Positions 34,430 through 45,235 of a DNA stretch of 64,000 bases are shown here, in pieces. The notes under the pieces were generated by a model. The model worked only from the letters and a program-made list of their open reading frames with translations, was not told where the DNA came from and ran no database searches. Origin of the DNA: Gracilaria gracilis (lineage: Eukaryota > Rhodophyta > Florideophyceae > Gracilariales > Gracilariaceae); contig JARGSG010000199.1 of NCBI GenBank assembly GCA_030374805.1, positions 372,001-436,000 of the forward strand, read 5' to 3'. The position numbers and the translations under genes were made by a program. Numbering within the stretch: position 1 is the stretch's first letter; every line of letters begins with the position of its first letter.

Positions 34430-37400
34430 ATGGAAGCCGACAGAGAGCACGAGTCGAAGCGCATTCCTTGGTTCAAAGAAAATACCGATTACTACACTTG
34501 GCGTATCTACGTTCGAAACCTCATGCATTCCCTGCAATCTCTCTTCGTCCTCAACGAGCCGCGACCCGTCGAAGGCACCGCACAAGCTCAAAGACGGTGG
34601 GAAGACGCCGACCGAAAGGCACGATCTGCCATCGTGCAGAACCTCGGTACGCAACCCATCGTCGCCGTATCCGAGTTGCTGGAACGAGAACGCGGCGGGG
34701 CCTTGATAGTCTGGTCTAGTTGGAGTCTACTTACAAAAAGGACAACATAGAATCCAAGATGAACCTAAGGCAGAAGCTGACCACACTAAAATTCGAGGAC
34801 GGTGACGAAAGGCAACGACATTCAGAGGAACTTGAAACCACAATCCTGGAGCTTGCTCGTCTCGGCGATCCATTACCCGACCGCTAACGTACAGCTACAC
34901 TATTACGGACATTGCTCGACTCATTGATGGCTATTACTATACTAGCTGACGCGAACAATATGGAGTACGATCAAGTTGTTTCGCTGGCCCGCCCACGAGA
35001 TGGACCAACAAAATCACCTCGCCTCTAGCCTGAAATCAAAACCAACGGAGACAAAGAAAGACAGCAAGCACTTGCATCCGGGGGCATAGAAATCAAGCGC
35101 GAGACGCAACAGGCAGCCCCCACGAAAGGCCTCAAAAGGCCTTGAGTGTTGGAACTGCGGACGAATTGGCAATATATGTTCCGAATGCTGTTCTCGCAAA
35201 CGATCAAAAGATAGGAACACTACCAGAACCGCAAAGGTGGTCGCTTTGAAGAATTTATTCGTGGACGAAACAATAGTAAACAACACAAGGCATGGGATAG
35301 CACACACGAGTCAACCCATAATAGTCGCAACAACCGTAAAAGGTACCATAATACCGATCACGAGGATGGATTACCTCGCGGTTTCATCGCCATGGCGCAA
35401 GCAAGCGTTTCTCAAAGCGATGAAGTTCCCTCATGGTTAAACACTGGCGCCACACACGTTTTCATCAAGAGGAGAAACTCTTTCTGGGAATATCATTCAA
35501 CACGACTCCAAACGGTTTGAACGTGCGACCGATCCACAGAAATAATGGGAAACGGCACTACCAGACTACCAATTGGAGAAGGGGTTCTGCTACCGGCAAA
35601 ACACACTCCTTCTTTCGATTCTAACCTCGATTCGGTCTCTGTCCTTTCACACCATGTCCGTGTCGTGTTCTCGAACGGCGAAGAAACGTGGTTTCTCATC
35701 AAGGATCCAACTACGGGGCAGATCATCCACACATCTACTTCGAAGAACGGACTATACCCTCTACCAAGTCCAACACCTCCCCCTAGAGCACATGGATCCA
35801 TCCTGTCTTCCAGTAGCACAGCCAAGGATTGTCATGATAAACTGAGACACCCTGAACGAAAAAGACTTCTGGCGTGCGTGGATCAATGCGAAGGTGTTCC
35901 AAGACTCTCCTCCACGGACGTAAGTAACGTTCACTGCACACACTGCATCCACGCAGGAAGTAAACATGCCCCGCTTTATCATACGACGTCAGTGGTTCCT
36001 CACCCACTGGGATTCACCCACACCGCTCTTACGGGCCTTATCAATCCTCTCTCACTGCAAGGATCTACCTACATTCTGGTAATCATCGACGTTAACACAA
36101 GGGTCTGCTCTGTCTACTTCATGGACAAGAAGTCCCAGTTTTTTCAGTCTGTCCGATGATACAAGGCTCGCGCGGAAAACGAGATACCCCCGAACCGAAT
36201 TTACCGCGTTCGCCTTGACGGGGCGGGTGAGAACAGATCGGACGATTTCGTCACCTACGCAATGGAAAAAGGAATGATTCTCGAATACGCGCCACCGTAT
36301 GTCCATCAGTTTACCAAGTTGCTCAGAACGTCATTCAGGACTTTTGGGAGATGACACGAATCTTTCTGCAAGCTCCCCAGCTTCCGCTACAACTCTGGGA
36401 ATCAGCCGTCTCACACGCAAATTTTCTGAGGAACAGGCTGCCGAACTCCTGCATAGACATGAAAATACCGTATACCCTTTGGTTCGGGGGAAAGCCTGAC
36501 TTTACGAACATCCTCAAGTTCGGCCAACCAGTGCATGTGTTCATCTACATGTCGGAAACTGTAGCTAGCAAGAAGTTACTTCCTCGCGCCTCCCATGTCT
36601 CTTTGTCGGCATGCAGTGTCCACGCACTTTACTAAGGACATACGTTCCTTCTTTACGAAAAGTAATTAAGTGTCGGGACAGGGACTTTGAGGTGACAAAA
36701 GAGTCTCTACCGTCACTAAACGAACTCATCGACTTCTCCTCTCCACGACAGATGGAAGTGGAACGAGAGATGAAAGAAGAGGACGAAGAACATATGGACG
36801 CATCCTTGGCCCACTGCATGGTCGCTCACTCCCGCTCTCGGGATCTCGGAGACCCCAGAAAGGCCCACATAAACTTCGAAGAAGCTCGGAACATCCCCGA
36901 TTGGTCTAAAGCGATCGACCGGGAGTTCAACGCGCTAGTGAACAGGGGAACATGGCAATTGGTTGACAGGAATATTGAAATGAAACCACTTCCTTTCGTA
37001 TGGACTTTCCTCGTTAAGAAAGTAAGCACCTATCCTCCTAAAACCCTCGCTAAAGCACGTTGCGTAGTCCGGGGCGACAAACAACGCCCTTACTTTGACT
37101 TTGACCCAGAAAATATCAACGCACCAGTGGCACGCCTTGAGGCTATTCGGCTCGCCATCGCAAAAGCAGCCGCTCAAGGACTTATCCTGGAGACAATGGA
37201 CATCAGCAGCGCATACTTGTGTGGAGATCTGGACGAGCCCTTGCTACTGGAGCAGCCGCAAAACCCCTCTGGGTTTTCGTACGTCCCCGGAAAAGTTTGC
37301 CAAGTCAAAACGTCAATCTACGGAGCACGACAAGCTGGGCAGATCTAGAGAGCTCTGCTGCATGACGAACTACTACGGCACGGGTTCAAACAATCAAGCA

Positions 37401-38437
37401 AGGACAGCCACCTCTACATTTATAAATCTAAAAGCGGTACCTTGAATCTCGTGGTGGTTGTGGTTGACATTCTCATGTTATCAAACTCTCGTTCTCTCCT
37501 GAATGATTTCAAGGAAGAGATGCGAAAGCTTTTTCAAGTAAAGTTTCTGCGTGAAGCCAATTCTTTTGTGGGACTGGACATAGAACGAGACAGGAATGGT
37601 ATAAAGATCCGACAAGCAAGGTACGGGGATAAGATGCTGAAGGAGTATGGACTGTTAAACTCCAACTCGACATGGACCCCATCGCCCTCTCCATGCGACT
37701 TAACTGGACGTGGCGATGGTGAGTCGCAACTCTGGCCTACGCTTCACGGTCGCTACCGTAAGATGGTAGGACATATGATATACTTGGCCGTATATTCCAG
37801 GCCCGACATAATGTTCGCAGCTTCAATGTTGGCAAGGTGAGTTCACGATCCCTGCATGAGGTATATTGGACTTGCAAAGAGAGTACTGCGGTACTTGAAG
37901 GGTACAAAAGAACTGTGCTTGTTCTTTCCAACGAATACATCAGCACCAATGGAAGCATACTGTGATGCAGACTGGGCTGGATGTCGTGAAACTAGAAAGT
38001 CTACATCAGGCTTGTCGATCAAGTTGAATGAAGCACCAGTTATGTCGACGTCGAAAAAGCAAACGCTTATTGCTTTGTCATCCGCAGAAGCCGAATATAT
38101 TGCACTGTCGTATTGCGGGAAGGTCTTGACATGGATGAGAAGACTCTTCTGGGAATCACGCAACGATGAGGTACTTGAAGAAAAAGAGCTTAGAATGTAC
38201 CCAATTTCCATATTCACAGACAGTTCTACGGCACTGTCAATTGCAGGTAATCCTAAAACCTCTGAAAGAAATAAGCACATTGCTCTGAAATTACATCATG
38301 TGAAAGAGTTGGTGAAGTTTAGGATTGTGAATGTTAAAGATAAAAGGACTCACGTCCAACCTGTAGATATTCTAACAAAGGCCGTGAGCTTTGACTTGAC
38401 AGAGAAGTTAAGACTGCTTTGTGGTCTTATGGCTTAA
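34430..38437 (+). pseudogene. Copia gag-pol region (fossil)
   Basis: Gag begins at the ATG at 34430. The integrase zinc region and core lie at about 35.8-36.5 kb. Reverse transcriptase lies at about 36.9-37.8 kb, with WSKAIDREFNALVNRGTWQL and the SSAYLCGDL region. Copia-type RNase H (CDADWAGCRETRKSTSG) lies at about 38.0 kb. Many breaks; treated as a fossil. Confidence 0.88.
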
Positions 38438-38689
38438 TACGTTTTCTGTTCTATGCTGACCTTACTGCACTTTTGTTTTTGTGTTGTATGTGTTTTTGTT
38501 TCTATTTACTACAGTTACCGATCTAGGGGATTTTTGTTGCGATGCCATACCTTTTCCTTAGAGCCGCAAATTTTCCCCAAAGGGGTTTTACTGCGTCTGA
38601 GGTTTTTAATGGTAGTCATTGCTTTTCAATAGTTATAGGGAGGTTCTATAAGCAAAGTATTGTTCTTCGAACATGCTTGCGAGGGACGT

Positions 38690-38824
38690 TGTAAACTATG
38701 TAGTAGTGGCAACCGATTGGAACGGACCACAGTGTCCAAAAGTTCGAATCGGTGGGCAGATTAAAGGGCGATGGCCAGCGGCCGTGACCACCTGACTCCG
38801 GAGGAGGAGGTGGGCACTTGCTCA
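38690..38824 (+). repeat. Copia 3' LTR, 135 bp
   Basis: Partner of the 5' LTR, ends in CA and is followed by TGCTG at 38825-38829. Confidence 0.85.
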
Positions 38825-38829
38825 TGCTG

Positions 38830-39440
38830 CAGAGTGTACTGAAAGCTGAATGTGTTTGTTAATTCATATAGTTGGTACATATCTCAAGTGATGCACATGA
38901 CATTGCCTTGCCATTCACAGTTTCTCAGATTGCCTCTATCAACTCAGAGGGGGCACTGTAAAGCAGTGCGCTGTTATTATGCTAAAATTTATATCGAATT
39001 GTGCGAGCACAACGCTGATGCTGGCGCACGATGCGAAGACCTCGCGGCTTGTCTGCAATCCAATGCACAGGCGCCACACCCACCTTTACGCCACACGTGC
39101 TACTCTGCTGTTTGCCGGCTTTTAAAGATTCTCGAGACCGCTTCACAATGTTTCTTAGCCGGTTGGGACACTCTTCGTCTTTTAGGCAGCGTTTCATTTC
39201 CTTCATACTTTCGCAGATTCCGCCCACTTCTGTCAGAACACACGCATGTTTCGTACACGTCTATGGAGACAAACTATCCAAAATAGTTGCTTGAAAATGT
39301 ATTGTGACCCAAGTGATCGAATGCATCCAATCTGTTCTGAATCACACTGGCAACACACGTGCAGTCCGAACAGGCCAAAGGCAGTGCATACTTGTCGAAA
39401 AACAGCTTTTCAACGACACACTGTGGTGAAATGTATGCAG
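38830..39440. other. No gene recognised
   Basis: A plus-strand frame of about 140 codons (38852-39286) is mirrored by open frames on the other strand and shows no family resemblance. Confidence 0.35.
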
Positions 39441-39523
39441 TGGCTGTGCTGGGACTCGAACCCGGGGTCACGGACTTCGTGGCAAAAGTACTCACGGTGC
39501 TTACCAGCTGAGCTATGGCTGCT
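39441..39523 (-). tRNA. tRNA-like sequence (tRNA pseudogene or SINE head)
   Basis: On the minus strand an A-box-like block (TAGCTCAGCTGGTAAG) and a perfect B box (GGTTCGAGTCC, 39452-39462) are spaced as in a tRNA gene. The D-arm and T-arm are recognisable. The acceptor strands do not pair fully, one T-stem pair is mismatched and the variable region is ambiguous, so I do not assign an anticodon. It is best read as a degraded tRNA or the promoter head of a tRNA-derived SINE. Confidence 0.5.
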
Positions 39524-39604
39524 CGTGTGCTTGTCTTTCCAGATAGTGCTGGAGGTGTTGAAGTACTGATAGGGTCCGTCAGCTGTTGCTGACAGCCACT
39601 ACAC

Positions 39605-42600
39605 GGTGTCTGCTATGACCCGAAACAGTTTGATGGACCGGTTGCTATGGAACCTCCAACTACTGGTGCACATTTGCAACAGTTCCTCTGTGCAATTAAA
39701 TGGGTGAAAACCGGAATCCCAGACTTTGCTAACATCATAGCCCCGCTGCATGATTTCATGGAACTGGTATATGAACATGCGGGAGAAAGAACCAAGAGAG
39801 CTGTCAGCACCATCAGTCTGGAACGTCTCGGATGGGACGAGGTGCAGCTGCGCATTCAACCGTTTCAAGGAGGCATTGCGAAATCTGGTTACACTAAATG
39901 ACAAGGTGGGATACGGGAAGTCGGATTGGCTGAAAAAGGGTTTATTGTTCGTCGCTTCCCGGGCTCTGAGTACCGGGGTCTTCTGTGTCTGCCCCTCTAG
40001 AACTGCAAGAGAACTGTTCTGAGTTGTTTCCTTAAATACTTTTCGCGCACGCTCTGACGTAATGCAAGTACTCATGCGACGCACCCGTAATCGTTGCTGC
40101 GTATTTCCTCTAGGTCTCTCCTAGTACGTCATGTTATTCTACTAAGTGTAAGTATCCAATGCAACTCTTCTAGACCATTGCAGTAGACTTATGCCTCGTG
40201 CAAACATTAATGCAAGTATTTCGCCTCGAATTTTTAAACGCAAAAGAACTACAAATGCACAATCAATGCGTTCATTCCATTCACTAGCTCATCGAGACGA
40301 GAGCCAACGCCTTTGTGTTTTCACAGACGGCTCCGACTACTGCTGGTCTGGCATCGTCACCCAGGTCCCCATAGAAGATCTAGCTCTTCCCTTCAAGAAA
40401 CAACGCCACACACCCCTAGCATTCTGCTCCGGTCGGTTCAACAGCACACAACTAGGTTGGTCTACTTTGGAAAAAGAAGGATACGCAATTATGGCTACCG
40501 TCGAACAGATGCACTGCTTAACTGCAACAGCCGCAGGTTTTGATCTGCAAACGGATCGTAACAACCTGATCTTTCTTTTCTACCAGATCTTAATCAGTCA
40601 TCGACAGGGAAGGTCTTACGTTGGGCAGTTTGACTCAGTGCTTACACCTATCTGTGCTTATCTATCAGCCGACTAGAAAATGTTTGGGCCGATTTGCTCA
40701 CTCGTTGGTCCGCACCAAGATTGGTTCGACGCTTGATCATTGTCGTATTTCGTCACTACAGCTTTGCGGATTAAGGGGATGTGTTCCTAGTATTTCTACT
40801 TAGCTTACGGTCCGCTGGGGAGCTCACCAGAGTTCATACGCTACTTAACAAATGCGTGGCGCCAGGTCATCGTACACGGTACTGGTGTGGAATCGTACGT
40901 GTAGAAAATTGCATATGCAATTTTTTGATCACCATTGACGATAGCTGGGAACTATGGAATCCTTTCGGATTCATTTAACGACTACTTTGCGCCAAGCGAG
41001 TGTCGTGGGCAAACTACTGTAAAATCTCTCGGCGGAATGCCGAGAGCTACCGAGGGAGAGAATCAGACTCCCAAGGTGTGCCCTTTATTCTTCTTGTTCG
41101 CAAACCGCGCCATACTCTTTTCCCTTTTTCTGATTTTATGCAACCGCCGTTTTCGCCCTTTCTCGAATCTCACTATCAATCATGGTTCCCACTCTACCCT
41201 CAAATGCAGTGGACACGTTTTGTTGGCCTACTTCCACCGAACGGGCAGAGTTACAAACGACGTATGTCACAGAACGTCCATTAGAAGCGCGCTCTCAACG
41301 AAGGTCTTTGGAAAACCACGAACGGCGCAATTTGGATTCCGGACGCAGCTGAAGATATTCAACTTCGCCTATGCATTATCGCACATACAGAACCTTCCAC
41401 GCACAGAGGAATCAAACCGACGACTAACACCTTGAAGCAACGATATTCATGAAGCACATTGAAGGATGACGTTAGGGGCTTCGTACAGACTTGCATCCAT
41501 TGCATCTCAACAACAGGAGGCCAAAAAGTTTTTCGTCCTTTTGGACCTGCACTTCATGACACCACGCCTTATGATCTACTCCAGTTTGATTACATTGACA
41601 TTGGACCAAGCTCAAGTGGTGCGAGGTACATTTTGATGTTACGGGACGATCATTCAGATTATCACTGGTTTTTCCAACTTCAGATACCTCAGCAGACAAT
41701 GCAGCCCTTGCGATCACCGACTGATGTGCAGCTTTCAGCGTACTTCAGACCTTAATGTCGAGTGGCCCAACACATTTCAAGAATGAGACTCTTCGCAAGG
41801 TACCAAAGGCACTTCGAGTCCCGCATCACTTCACCTTACCGTGTACTCCATAGAGCAACGGCGCAGTAGAAAGACTTGGAACGGAAGTTGTCCGCACATT
41901 TCGCGCACTCGTATCTGAGCTGCAGATGCAGTTCACAGAATAGTATGACCTTCTGCTGCTGATACAGAGCATCCCGAACAATTCTCCATTGCCTAACGGC
42001 CGAAACATTGCGCCCCTGACCGCGTTTACAGGCATTGAACCTGGACCACCAATCGCAACGTTTCTTAAGACAACAACGACTACAACCGTCACCGTGATTG
42101 AGTCGCAGTGGGAACGCTGCGTGAATGTCCCAGCACTTAATGCCAAGATCATGGAGCGACATCCTTTGGTCCATGGGGCAGTATCATGAAATCGAGCAAA
42201 TTCCAGAGCACGAGCATCAAATGGAACATTTCCAAACTTCACTCTCGGCGATTTCGTTTTGGTGGCTCGAGAAGAATTTCACGCCGGAGGGAAACTCACA
42301 CTACGCTGGCGCGGACCACGTAGAATGACACAAGCGCTCTCCGATTACGTGTCTCAAGTCGAGGACCTACGCAATGGCATTTTGGAAGAAACCTATGGCT
42401 CTCGGCTCACGTTTTACTACGATGCGTCGCTGGACACCGAGGTAATTATGTCACACGTTATCTCCTCGGAAACGGGCATGCTCGTGTCTCCTTTATTGCG
42501 TCTGGTCGAAACTTCCGATAGACTTTCCGTATTGGTTCGATGGAAAGGCTTAAACAAAAGCGAGGACTCATATCGCGCCCGAGAAGCACGAAACCGTGAG

Positions 42601-42660
42601 TGGATATACGTCACAGCTTTTGCCGGGGTGCTCCTTATGATGGACAATTTGTTTCGGTGA
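39605..42660 (+). mobile_element. Decayed fragment related to Gypsy element 2
   Basis: Plus-strand remnant of the same pol type as 24361-29739, starting near the end of reverse transcriptase (EPPTTGAHLQQFLCAIKWVK matches the element 2 protein closely). It continues through RNase H, the zinc region (CIHCISTTGGQKV), integrase and the C-terminal chromodomain-like tail. No LTRs were found at either end. Broken many times; older than element 2. Confidence 0.85.
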
Positions 42661-44149
42661 AAGTTACCAATCATGAAAGCTATTCCAAGCGAGCTTGTGC
42701 AAACCAGCAGAGAACCGACGACAATGAGCACAGCACGCCGGCCTGACAGTGAGTTCAAGAGATGCTCACGATATGGCTGATGGTTTGAGGTATATGCGCC
42801 GAGTCCGGTATAGCTTCGTATAGTATATTCGGATCCGCATCCATTTTTCTGTGAGAAAGAACTTGCAAGCCGTCACGAGGTGTTGGTCCGTCTAGGTTTG
42901 AATCGCCGCGCCCTCGTGCTGTTGGAAAAGAGGGAGGCAAGGACGAGAAATCGGGCACAAAGGATGTTCCGCGGTTGCATGCGGATGCCCCCGGATCTCC
43001 GCAGTGAAGACTCGGAATCTTTATTATGTAGTCTCTTGATTCTGCCAACCACAGCTCGTGGGTGGCTGAGGATTTGAATGTGCATTCAAATCTGCGTAGG
43101 TTGCCCGTACGCAATTGAGCGCTATCATGCCGATTGTGTAGTATCTATCGCGATGCTACTGCTGGTCATGATCACATGGGTTGCCGCAATAGACAGTATT
43201 CGGGCGGGGAACTTCCTCAAGCGAGGCCCCAAGAAGGTGGATTAACTTTTCACCACACAAACTGTCGGGAAGCTTATTTAAGTGGCGTGATGCGTGTTGA
43301 TTTCAGGGTCTCGATCTCGTAGTCGCTGAGATGACGGAGAAACCGCCATCTTGTTGAAAACTTTCTCGCCGTCTACCGGTCCTTTCATCTACCGTTTTGT
43401 GATTTTGTCAGTTGTGGTTTTCCCTGGTTTTTGGTTGCCAGTTTGTCGTCTTCCTTGTTTTTGGTGTTCATCTGGTCGTTCTGCCCAGGTTTTTGACCCC
43501 ATCCTCCCGATCCCTTTTTTTGTCTAGTCGTACTCTTTTTAGTTCTGTTCTCTAGTTCAATTTATGTTTCTACGGCGCTCACGTGGGACGCAAACACGAC
43601 CTTTGCACAAGAGGGACTTGGTGTCGCTCGATGACTACGCTCGATGCGTAGCAATCTCCTACGTGTAGCGAAAAAAACGCTTGCATCGCAACGCAGGCTT
43701 TCCAAAACTACTCTATATCTCGGTTCTCAGGGAGACACGGGAAAAATGGAGTAGCATGTATTATGCAGAAAACCATGTTTGGTACAATACTTGAACCACA
43801 GTGCATGTAATCGTCGAAGTGTTCTTGTTGACGGGAGGTACTGGGCAAAAGTATATAGATTGATTCAAACACATTTAGAGCAATAAGCACTTATGATTCT
43901 AGATATAAGCATCATTGTCAGGTAATTTTTACGCATACTATATTTTCTTCCTTAACATACTTATCATCTGGAGCTTTGAGATCCACGTAGTAAATTTTTG
44001 TGTGATCGGCGTAGGGGAAGATTTGCTTGCTGAGAACAAGAGATTCTACCCGAAATGGAAATTGAATTAAACATGACGATTTCACTCAATCACTTGCAGT
44101 ACTTCGCAGAGATTTAAGAGATTTCTGAAACCCAAGCACTTTGGGGTGA
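42661..44149. other. No gene recognised
   Basis: Contains a T-rich stretch with repeated TGGTTTT/GTTTTTGG blocks (about 43400-43560). No coding region is supported. Confidence 0.4.
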
Positions 44150-44151
44150 TA

Positions 44152-44174
44152 CAGTGATCCCGCGTTACAAGAAT
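44152..44174 (+). repeat. pogo left inverted repeat
   Basis: CAGTGATCCCGCGTTACAAG and three further bases, preceded by TA. Confidence 0.8.
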
Positions 44175-44266
44175 GTGGAGCATGGACGTCTTCTGCCTGC
44201 TTATAAGTCTGGTATGAATACAACGAGGGAACACAAAAGTCATTTAAGATAAGAGCACTACAGTGT

Positions 44267-44810
44267 CTACTGAACTGTAAAGAAGGAATCTATGCGAGAT
44301 TGACTCAAACTGTTAAGGCGCTTACTACGCAGAGCACGTTGAGCTCGTCGCAACTCCAAAACACATGCATTATCAGTATCTCCTTCGTCTTCCAGTATAA
44401 GAAAAGTAACTGCAATGTAGGCTAGTCTGTCTTCAACGCTGAGATCGTCCAATAAACTTTTATATTCCCCCACGTCTTCTTCGTTTTCTTTTTCATCACT
44501 TGCAGTATCGAAAGCGTTAATAGCAATTTCTTCTACTGAAGGAAGGCTTGGGCATTCGTCGTCCTCTCCGTCCACGTTAAGCAAAGAACTCACCATAACC
44601 CGATTAAACTCAGGTGTTGGCACTAACTGTTGTACCAGCTGTACAAGCTCATTGCCAAATATCTCTTCATCATCTTTCTCATTTCGTGATATACTTTCAC
44701 CATCCAGCAGCCTTGTGTGTAGCAAACAGTTCCAGAACACACTATCCGGCATATCAGATTCCCAGATACGCTTCACTTGCCGCATAGCCACCAATTGATC
44801 AAATTTATAT
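44267..44810 (-). pseudogene. pogo transposase, C-terminal piece with PIP box
   Basis: Continues the transposase frame beyond the inserted element (DQLVAMRQVKRIWE, then the acidic tail common in Tigger proteins) and ends with QSRIDSFFTVQ. QSRIDSFF fits the PCNA-interaction consensus QxxIxxFF, and a C-terminal PCNA-binding site is known for the Drosophila pogo transposase. This piece has no internal break. Confidence 0.8.
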
Positions 44811-44812
44811 AT
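44811..44812. repeat. Target duplication AT of the giant element, left
   Basis: AT here and at 62415-62416. Removing the element and one AT rejoins the pogo frame with coding sense (H-D-I-Y-K-F-D). Confidence 0.7.
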
Positions 44813-44838
44813 CGTCGGTGTTATCGGAATGCTAGTTT
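44813..44838 (+). repeat. Giant element left inverted repeat
   Basis: Starts CGTCGGTGTTATCGGAATGC. The 26 bases match the reverse complement of 62389-62414 with one mismatch. Confidence 0.85.
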
Positions 44839-45038
44839 TGGTGTCAAAAATGACCGAATTAAAATGATCGAAAAACCGCTGAATTTATCCAAATTTGGAT
44901 GTGCTTAATTTCCGAAAATATTTCCACATTTCCACTTGTGCTAGTTTGCGTGGAAAGAATCATTCACGATTATTTCCATCATTGCTAGTTTGGATGGGAG
45001 ACAAACTAGCATGTTACTTCCGTTCACGCTAGTTTCCG
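44831..45038. repeat. Left subterminal GCTAGTTT repeats
   Basis: GCTAGTTT or its complement occurs at about 44831, 44940, 44984, 45003 and 45028, in mixed orientation. Clusters of short subterminal motifs bind transposase in CACTA elements, so these are likely transposase sites. Confidence 0.7.
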
Positions 45039-45235
45039 AACCCAATGTAAGTGTGTAAGTGGCACATATTTAGAACTATACGGCGGCGAATAGGGATATA
45101 TATACATAGATAGCTACTTATGGAATACGATTACAAGAATACAAACCCTTCGAATAGGAACTCTCTATAGATATACAGCACATCTATTCAACAACTCTCA
45201 TATCAGATATCGGACGTTTATTCTCTCACTTTTGA

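Larger units (their letters stand above)
32818..38824 (+). mobile_element. Ty1/Copia element (fossil), 6.0 kb
   Basis: Plus-strand Copia element bounded by 135-bp LTRs (32818-32952 and 38690-38824) and a TGCTG target duplication (32813-32817 and 38825-38829). Gag, integrase, reverse transcriptase and RNase H occur in the Copia order. The LTRs are about 88 percent identical and the frames are broken many times, so it is the oldest-looking of the LTR elements here. The long leader before gag holds a GC-rich imperfect repeat. Confidence 0.88.

Noticed and set aside
38982-39227. 81-codon minus-strand frame
   Set aside because: Looks mildly protein-like but is mirrored by open frames in other phases and has no family resemblance.
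39441-39523. Functional tRNA gene with an assigned anticodon
   Set aside because: Acceptor strands do not pair and the variable region is ambiguous, so no anticodon can be given with confidence.
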